A stretch of 64,000 bases of DNA from DASRPD01 sp035646535 (GCA_035646535.1 DASRPD010000098.1:53102-117101), one strand, 5' to 3'; positions 27,268 through 35,681 are shown, counted from the first letter of the stretch. A program made the numbers and translations. The notes: generated by a model from the letters alone, not told the origin.

Positions 27268-28499
27268 CGGTCGATGCCGAAGCGCGCCAGGCCGTAGCAC
27301 GCGATCGCGTTGCCGCGCAGGAGCTGGTAGCACTCGCGCTCGTTCATCTGCGCGCTGGTGCACAGCTGATGGGCGATGGCGCGGGAGTCGGGGAAGCTCC
27401 CGTTGGGGTGCGGGAAGTCCGTCTCGAACACGATCGTGTCCATGCCGACCGCCTCACGACTGCGCAGCCCGTGCAGATCGTCGAAGATGCAGCCGAACAC
27501 CCGGCCGCGGGCGTAGCTCGACGGCGGATTCGCCAGCTCGACGCCACCGACGTCTTCGTGCCAGACGCCGTCCATCCGTTCGAATTGGAACGGCATCCAG
27601 CCCACCTGACTCTCGGCGTAGGCGAGCTTGATGCGGGGGAAGCGTTCGAGGGTGCGGGACCAGATCCAATCGGCGAGCGACCCTTGGGCGTTCTGGGAGT
27701 TGAGTGACATCGACACCGCCAGCGGCGCGTCCGGGCTCGTGGTCGGCATGGAAGATGACGAGCCGATGTGCATCGACACGGTCGTGTCGGTCTCCTCACA
27801 CGCCACCCAGAGCGGGTCCCACTCGCCGGTGTAGAGCGATGGGTAGCCCAGCTTGGACGGGTTCTCGCTGAACGCGATCGCGAAGCTTCCCTTCGTGGCG
27901 CAGCGCCGCACCTCGGCGGCGGCGAGCTTCGGATCCCACAGCGGCACGAGCGTGAGCGGTACGAGCCGGCCTCGTGCCGCGCCGCCGCACCACTCGTCGA
28001 TCATCCAGTCGTTGTAGATCTGCAGGCACGCGAGCGCGAGCTCCTTGTCGGCGCGCTCGGCGAAGCCTTGGCCCGCGAAACGCGGGAAGGTGTTCGGGTA
28101 GTTGAGAGCAACGTCCACGTGGTTGGCGTCCATCGCCGCGAGGCGGGCCGATCGGTCGTAGGCCGACGGCTCGAAGTCCTCATAGATCGCGGGCAGGTTC
28201 GCGTGCTGCTCGCGCGGCAGGCTTCCTGCCGCGTGCAAGAGGCCCGTCGGGGCCACCAGGTCGTCGAAGAGCCAGACGTCGCACCACTGCCCGTCGGCGA
28301 CGTCCCGCTGCAGGTCGAGCTGACCGCCGGTGAAGGACAACGCGATCCGCTCGCGCGACACCTGCGGGCCTTGGTCACGCCAGCGGGCCGGGAGCTCACG
28401 TTGCCAGAGGTCGCGCGGCTCGAGGATGTGGTCATCGACCGAGATGATCCCGGGCAGGTCTGTCTCGGCCGGTGTCACCGATGCAACCGTGGCGGTCAT
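27264..28499 (-). CDS. Amidohydrolase-2 family hydrolase, paralogue of the 10.5 kb gene
   Basis: The 411-residue protein shares the order and motifs of the gene at 10498-11721. IISVDDHILEPRDLWQREL has the D-H-x-x-E metal motif, MHIGSSSSMPTTSPDAPL the conserved His, and VFETDFPHPNGSFPDSRA the Asp. The two proteins clearly form one subfamily. A GGGAAGGG ribosome site precedes the ATG. It is co-transcribed with the MarR gene. The substrate is unknown. Confidence 0.88.
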   Translation of the reverse strand: MTATVASVTPAETDLPGIISVDDHILEPRDLWQRELPARWRDQGPQVSRERIALSFTGGQLDLQRDVADGQWCDVWLFDDLVAPTGLLHAAGSLPREQHANLPAIYEDFEPSAYDRSARLAAMDANHVDVALNYPNTFPRFAGQGFAERADKELALACLQIYNDWMIDEWCGGAARGRLVPLTLVPLWDPKLAAAEVRRCATKGSFAIAFSENPSKLGYPSLYTGEWDPLWVACEETDTTVSMHIGSSSSMPTTSPDAPLAVSMSLNSQNAQGSLADWIWSRTLERFPRIKLAYAESQVGWMPFQFERMDGVWHEDVGGVELANPPSSYARGRVFGCIFDDLHGLRSREAVGMDTIVFETDFPHPNGSFPDSRAIAHQLCTSAQMNERECYQLLRGNAIACYGLARFGIDR

Positions 28500-28574
28500 G
28501 GTCCCTTCCCTGTTCGACGCGGGTTCGTGCTCGACTCCGGATCGTCTCCCGTTCGCGCCCATGATAGCTTGGGA

Positions 28575-28606
28575 CAAAGTAACTCGCCACCAAAGTAACT
28601 CGCCAC
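28575..28606. promoter_or_regulatory. Perfect 16-bp tandem repeat with adjoining palindrome, putative operator
   Basis: CAAAGTAACTCGCCAC is repeated exactly at 28575-28590 and 28591-28606. CACCAG-CGAT-CTGGTG (28604-28619) is an overlapping palindrome. They lie in the 147-bp region between the divergent amidohydrolase and cupin genes. A minus-strand TATCAT -10 box (28561-28566) is 8 bp away. Confidence 0.55.
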
Positions 28607-28646
28607 CAGCGATCTGGTGCACCCGACACGGCGGAGGAGGACGCGC

Positions 28647-29159
28647 GTGACCGATCCGCCCAGTCCCAGGGCTCCCGGTGCTGCACCCGTGTTTCGCCAC
28701 CTCGACGACCCCGACGTCCCCTGGCAGGCCGTGCGTTCGCAGCGCAACGCCGACGGTTCGGTCGCCCACGTCTGGGAGAAGTGGCTCTCGTTCTCCGCGG
28801 AGCCGCAGTACCTCTCGCTGTACGCGCGCTACGACCCCGGGATGATCGTCCGCCGCCACGGGCACTTCAGCCCGCACGTCGTGTTCGTTCTCGAAGGCAC
28901 GGTGAGCTTCGGCGATCGTCTGTGTCCGGCGGGCACCCACGTGGAGCTGCCGCTCGGAGCCGCGTTCGGCCCCGTTGTCGCCGGGCCCGAGGGCGCGGTG
29001 ATGTTCGAGGTGATGATGGGTGACCCGCGGTCATGGGGCGACGACCCGGAGGCGTTCCAACGAGTGCTCACCGAACGCGGCGTCGCAGTCCTGCCGGATC
29101 CTCCGCTCGAGCTCCCACCCTGGCTCGAGGATCTGCGCCGTCACTGGGTGACCGACTGA
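28647..29159 (+). CDS. Cupin domain-containing protein
   Basis: The 170-residue protein has cupin motif 1 as MIVRRHGHFSPHVVFVLEG with His ligands and motif 2 near LPLGAAFGPVVAGPEG, though motif 2 lacks the usual His. GTG 28647 follows GGAGGAGG. It is divergent from the amidohydrolase-MarR unit and may be under the same control. Single-domain cupins with these residues can be dioxygenases, isomerases or ligand sensors. The role here is unknown. Confidence 0.7.
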   Translation: MTDPPSPRAPGAAPVFRHLDDPDVPWQAVRSQRNADGSVAHVWEKWLSFSAEPQYLSLYARYDPGMIVRRHGHFSPHVVFVLEGTVSFGDRLCPAGTHVELPLGAAFGPVVAGPEGAVMFEVMMGDPRSWGDDPEAFQRVLTERGVAVLPDPPLELPPWLEDLRRHWVTD

Positions 29160-29268
29160 GCTCGAGCCGCCACGACGGGCTCGCTGAACCGTCGGGTCAT
29201 GCCCCCCGGGCGCGTCGCTGCCCGGACCCGGCCGAGGCTCCTAAGCTCACCGGGCCGACGAACCGGGA

Positions 29269-30105
29269 GTGACTGTGGCTGACTTCGAGACGATCGTGTA
29301 CGACGAGCGCGACGGCGTGGCGTGGGTGACGCTCAACCGCCCCGAGGTCCACAACGCGTTCAACCTCACGATGCAGGAAGAGCTGCGAGGCGTGTGGACG
29401 TCGCTGCGCCGCAACGACGACGTCCGCGCCGTCGTCCTGACCGGCGCGGGGGAGAAAGCCTTCTGCACGGGCATCGACCGCGCCGAGGCAATGGCCCACT
29501 TCACCGAAGGTCCCGATGTCGACAGTCGCTCGGGCGTCGGCAGCGGCTCGACGCCGTACATGTTCGACGACCCGGGCCGGAACATCTGCCCGAAGCAATG
29601 TGACCTCTGGAAGCCCGTCGTCGCGGCGGTCAACGGCATGGCGTGCGGCGGCGCGCTCTACATGCTCGGCGAGGTCGACATCATCATCGCCGCGGACACC
29701 GCCACGTTCTTCGACCCGCACGTCACCTACGGCATGGTGTCGGGCTTCGAGTCGATCCACCTCCTCCAGAAGCTCCCGCTGGGTGAGACGCTGCGCCTCG
29801 CGCTCTTGGGCAACAGCGAGCGGATGTCGGCCCAGCGGGCTTACGAGATGGGGCTCGTCTCCGAGCTCGCGCCGCTCGCCGAGCTGCCCGCGCGCGCCGC
29901 GTGGATCGCGGGTGAGATCGCGTCTGCGCCCCCGCTCGCGGTCCAGGGGACGCTGCGTTCGATCTGGGCCGGCCAGGAGCACACCTGGAAGCAGGCGCTC
30001 GAGCTCGCGTACACCTGGGTCGGACTCGGCTCGGACCATGACAACCTCGCCGCGGGCCAGACCAGCTTCGCCGGCGGTCAGCGCAAGGAGTGGCGCCTCC
30101 GCTGA
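29269..30105 (+). CDS. Enoyl-CoA hydratase/isomerase family protein
   Basis: The 278-residue crotonase-fold protein starts GTG ACT GTG GCT, and a second GTG at 29275 is possible. CTGIDRAEAM and NGMACGGALYMLGEVDII form the oxyanion hole. The segment FFDPHVTYGMVSGFESIHLL replaces the standard Glu-Pro motif with DPHV and keeps Glu later in GFES. The paralogue at 31253 has the same pattern, so the two belong to a distinct subfamily that may be hydratases or isomerases of cyclic or branched substrates. Confidence 0.85.
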   Translation: MTVADFETIVYDERDGVAWVTLNRPEVHNAFNLTMQEELRGVWTSLRRNDDVRAVVLTGAGEKAFCTGIDRAEAMAHFTEGPDVDSRSGVGSGSTPYMFDDPGRNICPKQCDLWKPVVAAVNGMACGGALYMLGEVDIIIAADTATFFDPHVTYGMVSGFESIHLLQKLPLGETLRLALLGNSERMSAQRAYEMGLVSELAPLAELPARAAWIAGEIASAPPLAVQGTLRSIWAGQEHTWKQALELAYTWVGLGSDHDNLAAGQTSFAGGQRKEWRLR

Positions 30106-30163
30106 CTGCCCGCGGGCCATGGTGGTCGATCGGGTTCGGGCTGCGCGAGATCCGGCCCGAGCG

Positions 30164-31159
30164 TCAGGGTTCGGCCACGGCGTCGCCGAGCCCGGGGAAC
30201 ACCTTGGACACCTTGGCGAGGAGGTATTCGCCGTAGGTGCCCGACCATTCGTGGGGGTTCGTGTGGTCCCACCGGGGGTGGGTCTCGAGGTCGCGGGCGG
30301 TGGGGCCCAGCGGGAGCGGGGCGACCTCGACGTCCCAGCCCGGGTCGAAGAAGAACGGAGACGAGATGCGATCCCGGTCGATTGGCGGCCGGACCCGATG
30401 CGGGGTGGATCGATAGCGCCCGGCCGTCATTCGCTCCAGCATGTCGCCGAGGTTGCAGACGAACATGCCCGGAGTCGGCTCCACGGGCGCCCAACCATTC
30501 GGTCCGCGCACCTCGAGGCCTCCGGTGTCGTCTTGGACGAGCAGGGTCAGAAGCCCGTAGTCCGTGTGCTCGGCGACGCCCCAATGTGCCGCCTCGACCG
30601 TGCCGACCGGCGGGTAGTGAAAGACCCGAAAGAGCGTCGTCGGATCGGCCGTGAGCTCTCGCGAGAAGAAGTCGTTGTCGAGGCCGAGCGCCAGCGCGAG
30701 CGCGCGCATCACCCGCTGGCCGAGCGCCGTCAGTTGGTCCATCACGTCGAGCACCGTGGCGCGCAGGCCTGCGGGGTGGACGGGAAACAGATTCGGTCCG
30801 TGGAGCGGGACGCCGGCCCGCACCCGCGGATCGTCGTGGGCGAGCTCCTCACCGAAGTAGATGCCTTCCTTGCCGTCGGGGACGCCGCTCGTGAGCTCAC
30901 CGCCCGGGGGGAACCACCCGCGCCATGCTCGACCGCCGCGCGCCATGGCGATCTCGGCCTTCTCCTCGGCGGGTCGGGCGAAGAACGCGCGCGCCTCGGT
31001 GTCGAGTCGTGCCAGCAGCTCGGGTGCGATGCCGTGCCCGACGACGCAGAAGAAGCCTCGGTCGCGACACGCGTCGTCGAGGGCTCGCACGGCGTCGTCG
31101 CGCCGGCGGCGCGGTCTGTCGAACTCGGCGAGGTCGACGAGAGGGATTCGCGCCATCAT
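30164..31159 (-). CDS. 2-oxoglutarate/Fe(II)-dependent oxygenase, isopenicillin-N-synthase-like
   Basis: The 331-residue protein has an N-terminal DIOX_N region (RIPLVDLAEF to RGFFCVVGHGI) and a C-terminal jelly roll. The Fe ligands are in VAEHTDYGLLTLLVQDD (H-x-D) and RSTPHRVRPP (distal His). RISSPFFF carries the Arg-x-Ser that binds 2-oxoglutarate. ATG 31159 has a weak GGAG site and a second ATG directly follows. It is divergent from a hydratase-P450 pair and probably hydroxylates or desaturates a pathway intermediate. Confidence 0.9.
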   Translation of the reverse strand: MMARIPLVDLAEFDRPRRRRDDAVRALDDACRDRGFFCVVGHGIAPELLARLDTEARAFFARPAEEKAEIAMARGGRAWRGWFPPGGELTSGVPDGKEGIYFGEELAHDDPRVRAGVPLHGPNLFPVHPAGLRATVLDVMDQLTALGQRVMRALALALGLDNDFFSRELTADPTTLFRVFHYPPVGTVEAAHWGVAEHTDYGLLTLLVQDDTGGLEVRGPNGWAPVEPTPGMFVCNLGDMLERMTAGRYRSTPHRVRPPIDRDRISSPFFFDPGWDVEVAPLPLGPTARDLETHPRWDHTNPHEWSGTYGEYLLAKVSKVFPGLGDAVAEP

Positions 31160-31240
31160 GCTGCTCCGCCTCCTCGGTTGCCGGACGCGGCGGGTGAGCA
31201 CCCCGAATGGCTACCGAGGGACGAACGGTACTCGCGGCGG

Positions 31241-31246
31241 TAGGGT
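31241..31246 (+). promoter_or_regulatory. -10 box TAGGGT, leaderless promoter of the hydratase-P450 pair
   Basis: TAGGGT ends 6 bp before the GTG at 31253 and no ribosome site is present. Confidence 0.55.
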
Positions 31247-31252
31247 GCCGCC

Positions 31253-32074
31253 GTGTACGACACGCTCGCCATCGAGCGCCACGGTCCGGTCGGCTGGCTG
31301 GTCTTCGACCGCCCCGACCGGGCCAACGCGATGGACGCGCGCATGCTGGCCGAGCTCGAGCCGGCATGGCGTGAGCTGAACGCCGACCCGGATGTGCGGG
31401 TCATCGTCAACACGGGTGCCGGCGCCGCGTTCCAGACCGGTCTCGACGTCGGCCAGCTCAGTCGTGACCCTGATGCATTGCGGGAACAGTCCCGGCGGAC
31501 CCGGCGGGCCGAGCTGGCGCTGACGGCGTGGCACAACGGAGTCGACAAGCCGGTCATCGCGGCGGTGAACGGCGTCTGCGCCGGTGGTGGGCTCCACTTC
31601 GTTGCCGACGCCGACATCGTCATCGCGTCGTCGTCGGCGACGTTCTTGGATCCTCACGTGTCCGTCGGTCAGGTCAGCGCGTTCGAGACGATCGGGCTGG
31701 CCCGCAAGATGCCGGCAGAGGCGGTCATGCGGATGGCGCTGGTGGGCCGCCACGAACGGATCAGCGCGGCGCGTGCACACCAGCTCGGCATGGTCAGCGA
31801 GGTCGTGGATCCTCCCGAGGCACTTCGCGAGACGGCGCAGCGGCTCGGTGAGCTGATCGCCCAGAACTCTCCGGCCGCGCTCGCGGCGACGAAGCGGGCC
31901 CTGTGGGGCGCGCTCGAGGAGGGCCTCACCGACGCGTGTCGCACCGGCGCGCGCGAGCTCGCCTCCCTCTGGGGTCATCCGGATCGGCTGGAAGGGCCCG
32001 CCGCGTTCGCGGCGGGCCGGGCACCCGTCTGGCAGCCGCCGGCCGTCTCCGAGCGGGATCGGAGTGACCCATGA
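31253..32074 (+). CDS. Enoyl-CoA hydratase/isomerase family protein
   Basis: The 273-residue crotonase-fold protein has QTGLDVGQLS and NGVCAGGGLHFVADADIVIA for the oxyanion hole. The segment FLDPHVSVGQVSAFETIGLA is the DPHV variant shared with the gene at 29269. GTG is preceded directly by a -10 box. The stop overlaps the ATG of the P450 gene by 4 bp, so hydratase and P450 are translated together. Confidence 0.88.
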   Translation: MYDTLAIERHGPVGWLVFDRPDRANAMDARMLAELEPAWRELNADPDVRVIVNTGAGAAFQTGLDVGQLSRDPDALREQSRRTRRAELALTAWHNGVDKPVIAAVNGVCAGGGLHFVADADIVIASSSATFLDPHVSVGQVSAFETIGLARKMPAEAVMRMALVGRHERISAARAHQLGMVSEVVDPPEALRETAQRLGELIAQNSPAALAATKRALWGALEEGLTDACRTGARELASLWGHPDRLEGPAAFAAGRAPVWQPPAVSERDRSDP

Positions 32075-33264
32075 TCGACCTCTACGACTCCGCGACCTAC
32101 GAGCACGCGCCGCCGCACGCCGAGCTCGAGCGCCTTCGGCGGGAGGATCCGGTGCACTTCCAGCCCATGCCGGACGGCACCGGCTACTGGGCGGTGCTCC
32201 GCTACGCCGACCTGGTCAACGTGGCGCGCCACCCGAACCTCTACTCGGCCGAGCTCGGTGGCGTCGTGCTCGAGGACCTCCCCCCGGAATCACTCGCCAT
32301 GATGCGCGACATGTTGCTCGCGATGGACCCACCGCGACACCTCGACCACCGCCGCAACATCGCCCCGCGGTTCACGCCGGCGGTCATCGGTCAGCTCGAG
32401 GGGCGGATCCGGACGATCTGCCGCTCGATCCTCTCCGGGATTGTCGACGGATCCGAAGTCGACTTCGTCCACGACGTGTGCGCGCACGTTCCTTCACAGG
32501 TCGTGGGCGAGCTCGTCGGGATCCCGCGCGAGGACTGGCCTCGTATCCACGCGTGGTCGGAGCGCAACTCCGGCGGCCAGGATCCCGAGATCGCGGCCGC
32601 CGACGCCGACGCGGCAATGTCGGCCACCGTCGAGATGGCGATGTACGCGATCGAGCTCGCCGGTCGGCGTCGTGCCGAGCCGGCCGATGACCTCATCACC
32701 CATCTCCTGGGTTGCGAGGTCGACGGTCACACGATGACCGATGTCGAGCTCGGCAGCTTCTTCGTGCAGCTCGTCACCGCCGGCAACGACACCACCCGCA
32801 CGATGCTTTCCTCCGGTCTGGCCGCGCTGTTGGAACACCCTGATCAGCTCGCCATCGTGCGGGGTGATCGGGCTTCGATTCCCGGGGCGGTCGAAGAGAT
32901 CCTGCGGTGGGCCAACCCGCTGCACTATTTCCGTCGCACCACGACCGCGGCGACCGAGCTCGCGGGCCGATCTATCGCCGCGGGCGACAAGGTGGCGATG
33001 ATGTACACGTCCGCGAATCGCGACGACGCGGTGTTCTCCGATCCTCACCGTTTCGACGTGCGACGCGATCCCAACCCGCACCTGTCGTTCGGTACCGGCG
33101 AGCACTTCTGCCTCGGCGTGCACCTCGCTCGGCTGGAGGGGCGCGTGTTCTTCGAGGAGCTGTTCGACGAGTTCCGCGCGATCGAGCTCGTGGGGACACC
33201 CCGCCGACAGCGTTCCAACCTCAACAACGCCCTCAAGGTGCTGCCGGTACGCCTGAGTCGCTGA
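32071..33264 (+). CDS. Cytochrome P450, CYP125/CYP142-like
   Basis: The 397-residue protein has the I-helix LVTAGNDTTRTML, the ExxR motif EEILRWANP and the haem loop FGTGEHFCLGVHLAR. The pattern LLAMDPPRHLDHRRNIAPRF and the AGNDTTR form recall the actinobacterial cholesterol and methyl-branched-lipid P450s. Those names are only by resemblance. Translational coupling to an enoyl-CoA hydratase points to a steroid, terpenoid or fatty-acyl pathway. Confidence 0.92.
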   Translation: MIDLYDSATYEHAPPHAELERLRREDPVHFQPMPDGTGYWAVLRYADLVNVARHPNLYSAELGGVVLEDLPPESLAMMRDMLLAMDPPRHLDHRRNIAPRFTPAVIGQLEGRIRTICRSILSGIVDGSEVDFVHDVCAHVPSQVVGELVGIPREDWPRIHAWSERNSGGQDPEIAAADADAAMSATVEMAMYAIELAGRRRAEPADDLITHLLGCEVDGHTMTDVELGSFFVQLVTAGNDTTRTMLSSGLAALLEHPDQLAIVRGDRASIPGAVEEILRWANPLHYFRRTTTAATELAGRSIAAGDKVAMMYTSANRDDAVFSDPHRFDVRRDPNPHLSFGTGEHFCLGVHLARLEGRVFFEELFDEFRAIELVGTPRRQRSNLNNALKVLPVRLSR

Positions 33265-33279
33265 CCGCCCCGGCTAGGG

Positions 33280-34629
33280 CTAGGGGGCCGGCGTCGTCGT
33301 GGTCGTCGTGGTCGTCGAGGTGGTGGTCGTCGTGGACGTCGTCGTGGTGGTCGGCGCGGTCGTCGACGTGGTCGATGACGAGGTCGTGGTGGTGGGTTCC
33401 GGTCCCGAGCTCACCTTGAGGATCACGACGCTGTTGCGCGGCACGTCCGCGTTTGGCATCGGGGACTGAGCGAAGACGAGGTTCAGCCCGAAATCCTCGT
33501 TCGACTCGAGCTGCACCGACGGGCTCAGCTTGGCGCTGGTGATCTCCGCGACTGCCTCGGCGCGGGTCAGGCCCACCACGGGTGGGACGCTCACTCGGTT
33601 GGCGTCGCTCGCGTTGGTGTCACGAAACGCCCACCAGACGAGCCCACCGAGGACCAAGCCGAGCACGACGATCGCGGCAACGAGCCACGGCATCCGGCTC
33701 TTGCGGGTCGGCTCCGGGGTCGGTGTCTTGGCCGTCGGCAGCACGGTCGTCGGTGCCGCGGAGACCGGCGCAATGGCCGCCACGGTTGCGGGCTCGCTCA
33801 GGGGAACGTGCATCGTCGCCGAGACGCGCCGCAGATCATTCGAGACCTCTCGCGCGCTGGCGTAGCGGCGCGTCGGATCTGTTTCGAGCAGTCGTTCGAC
33901 GAGCGCGTCCAACGCGGGCGGGACTCCGGCCACCTTCGTCGAGGGTGCGGGTGGCTTGCCCGCGAGCTTCTGCTCGGTGAGCGCGACCGGGTCCGTGGCT
34001 GTGAACGGGGCGGCGCCGGTGATCGCCTCGTAGAGGACGATGCCGAGCGAGTAGAGGTCGCTGCGAGCATCGGCCGGTCGACCCTGGAGCTGTTCGGGAG
34101 CGGCGTAGCGGGCGGCGACGTCCGGCGCGATCTCGTAGCCGGCGAGTCCTGCGGTGGCGGTCCCGAAGTCCATGACCTTGACGCCGGCCTCCTCGGTGAG
34201 CAGGACGTCGGCGGGGCTCAACGAACCGTGGACGGTTCCCGCTCGGTGCGCGGCGTCCAACCCGTCGGCGATGCCCATGCCGACCTCGGCCGACCGCCCG
34301 GGCGACAAGCGCGTCGACGTGGCGAGCGTGCTCGCGAGGTCAGAGCCGGGAACGTATTCCATGATGACGTACAGCGTTCCTGCGTCATCTCCCCAGTCGA
34401 ACACCGTGACGACGTGAGGGTCCCGAACGGTTGCCGCCGCGGTGACCGCTTCTCGGAGCCGGGGGGCCACGGCGGGGTTGGCGGCGAGGCTCGGGGCGAG
34501 GACCTTGGCCGCCACCGTTCGGTCGAGCTCGCGGTCGTGGGCCAGGTACACCGCTGCGGTCGATGACTGCGAGAGAAGCTGTCGGAGCTCGTAGCGGCCG
34601 CCGAGCGCACCCGGGGGTGCCTGGGTCAT
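33280..34629 (-). CDS. PASTA-containing Ser/Thr pseudokinase
   Basis: The 449-residue protein has a kinase domain (residues about 14-280), a proline-rich linker, one membrane helix (WLVAAIVVLGLVLGGLVWWA), one PASTA domain (VPPVVGLTRAEAVAEI onward) and a Thr-rich tail. AAK and DFG are kept, but the HRDxKPxN catalytic loop is VHGSLSPADVLL, so the catalytic Asp, the Lys and the metal-binding Asn are replaced by Ser, Ser and Asp. The glycine loop is SQSSTAAV, without its glycines. It is unlikely to phosphorylate and may bind peptidoglycan or scaffold a partner. ATG 34629 is preferred over GTG 34653. Confidence 0.85.
   Translation of the reverse strand: MTQAPPGALGGRYELRQLLSQSSTAAVYLAHDRELDRTVAAKVLAPSLAANPAVAPRLREAVTAAATVRDPHVVTVFDWGDDAGTLYVIMEYVPGSDLASTLATSTRLSPGRSAEVGMGIADGLDAAHRAGTVHGSLSPADVLLTEEAGVKVMDFGTATAGLAGYEIAPDVAARYAAPEQLQGRPADARSDLYSLGIVLYEAITGAAPFTATDPVALTEQKLAGKPPAPSTKVAGVPPALDALVERLLETDPTRRYASAREVSNDLRRVSATMHVPLSEPATVAAIAPVSAAPTTVLPTAKTPTPEPTRKSRMPWLVAAIVVLGLVLGGLVWWAFRDTNASDANRVSVPPVVGLTRAEAVAEITSAKLSPSVQLESNEDFGLNLVFAQSPMPNADVPRNSVVILKVSSGPEPTTTTSSSTTSTTAPTTTTTSTTTTTSTTTTTTTTPAP
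33290..33392. repeat. Threonine-codon simple repeat
   Basis: GTCGTC/GTGGTG-type triplets (minus strand ACC, ACG, ACT codons) encode an almost continuous Thr-Ser tail after the PASTA domain. Such a tail is probably an extended, glycosylated or flexible wall-spanning segment. Length should vary between strains by slippage. Confidence 0.6.
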
Positions 34630-34646
34630 CGGGGTGCCTGGGTCAT
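34613..34646 (-). repeat. 17-bp tandem duplication across the start codon
   Basis: ATGACCCAGGCACCCCG (from 34646) is followed directly by ATGACCCAGGCACCCCC (from 34629). The first ATG opens MTQAPR and a stop that overlaps the second ATG (ATGA). A TAGCGT -10 box at 34657-34662 lies 10 bp before the first ATG. The duplication therefore places a mini-ORF at the head of a probably leaderless gene. Confidence 0.6.
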
Positions 34647-34761
34647 CGGGCACTCGACGCTAGCCGCCGCCCACCGCGACCGCTCGGACCAGAAACCGCG
34701 CCATGCCACCTACGCCACAGCGACGGCTCACGGCCCGTCGGGCCGGTCGGGAAGCGCGCGG

Positions 34762-35487
34762 CTAGTAGCGGCCGAGGATGCCGCGACGCGGCAGCTCTTC
34801 ACCCACGAGCAGGTTCCGGCTGCAGTCGAGCCGCACCTGCATCACGAGGAACCCGGCGCCGAGCAGGACGAACAGCGTCGCGACGGCGGCGAGGAATCGG
34901 GTGTCGGCACCGGTGAGGGCCAGCGAGCCACTCTTCACGGTCGTGGCGGGCTTGGCCGCCGCCGTGCCGGCGGCCTGGGTGGATACCGGGTCGACGACCG
35001 GCTCGGTGTTGCCGGCGGGTGGGTTCTCACCGCCGGCCGAGATCACGGTCGGGTTGGTGGGCGCACAGTTGAACTCGGGGATGTGGAACGTGATGCTGCC
35101 GCCGCCCTCGACCTGCAGGGTGACGTCACGGCCCGGCGCGCGCGGGTCGGCGACCAGGTGCACGAGCATCCCCTTGCCCGCGGGTATCGGCCCGCCCGGC
35201 GTGTAGGTCACGCGCGCCTGCGGGTCCGAGACGAACACGCTGACCGGAGAGCTGTTGAAGTTGCGGACGTTGAGCCGCGAGTGCTGGTTCCCGTTGTCGC
35301 ACATCTGCGAGTACAGGATGACGCGCACCCCGCTCACGGATTGCGTTCCCGGGTCGCTGCGCCGCGGTGTGCTCGCGCCGACCGGTGCAGCGAGCACAGA
35401 GAGTGCGAGCGCGCCGATCACAGCCGCGACGGATGTACGAACCAAGGCGACCAGCGTACGGGGACGCCGACCCCAAGCACCATCCAT
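34762..35487 (-). CDS. Secreted protein with LAxTG-type sorting signal
   Basis: The 241-residue protein has a signal peptide (LVALVRTSVAAVIGALALSV, then LAAPVGAS). An extracellular domain follows, with QMCDNGNQHSRLNVRNFN and FHIPEFNCAP, two Cys that may pair. A Pro-Ala-Thr linker leads to LALTGADT, an LAxTG motif recognised by class E sortases, then a membrane helix. The tail after the helix is about 22 residues, longer than usual. ATG 35487 with a GGGAGG site is preferred over 35508. Function unknown, likely surface anchored. Confidence 0.7.
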   Translation of the reverse strand: MDGAWGRRPRTLVALVRTSVAAVIGALALSVLAAPVGASTPRRSDPGTQSVSGVRVILYSQMCDNGNQHSRLNVRNFNSSPVSVFVSDPQARVTYTPGGPIPAGKGMLVHLVADPRAPGRDVTLQVEGGGSITFHIPEFNCAPTNPTVISAGGENPPAGNTEPVVDPVSTQAAGTAAAKPATTVKSGSLALTGADTRFLAAVATLFVLLGAGFLVMQVRLDCSRNLLVGEELPRRGILGRY

Positions 35488-35667
35488 GGATCCTCCCGTA
35501 TCGGACATTACCCCCTCGTCATGCGTTTGTCATGGGTCGGGTGCCGTGATGGCGGCGACCCGCGTCGAGAGGCGGCAAAAACCGTGTCCTACCAACACCG
35601 ATGGACGTCATGACCGCGGCCCCGGGCCGGCCCCGGGCCGGGCTCGGGCCGGCCGATTGGCGAAACC

Positions 35668-35673
35668 TAGACT
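35668..35673 (+). promoter_or_regulatory. -10 box TAGACT, leaderless promoter of the HMGCS-like gene
   Basis: TAGACT ends 8 bp before the GTG at 35682. This also fixes the start, since no ribosome site is visible for any in-frame start. Confidence 0.5.
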
Positions 35674-35681
35674 CCGCGGCC

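Noticed and set aside
29516..31243. 575-residue open frame crossing the hydratase and 2OG oxygenase genes
   Set aside because: It overlaps two well-supported genes, has Ser/Arg-rich nonsense composition and no start signal.
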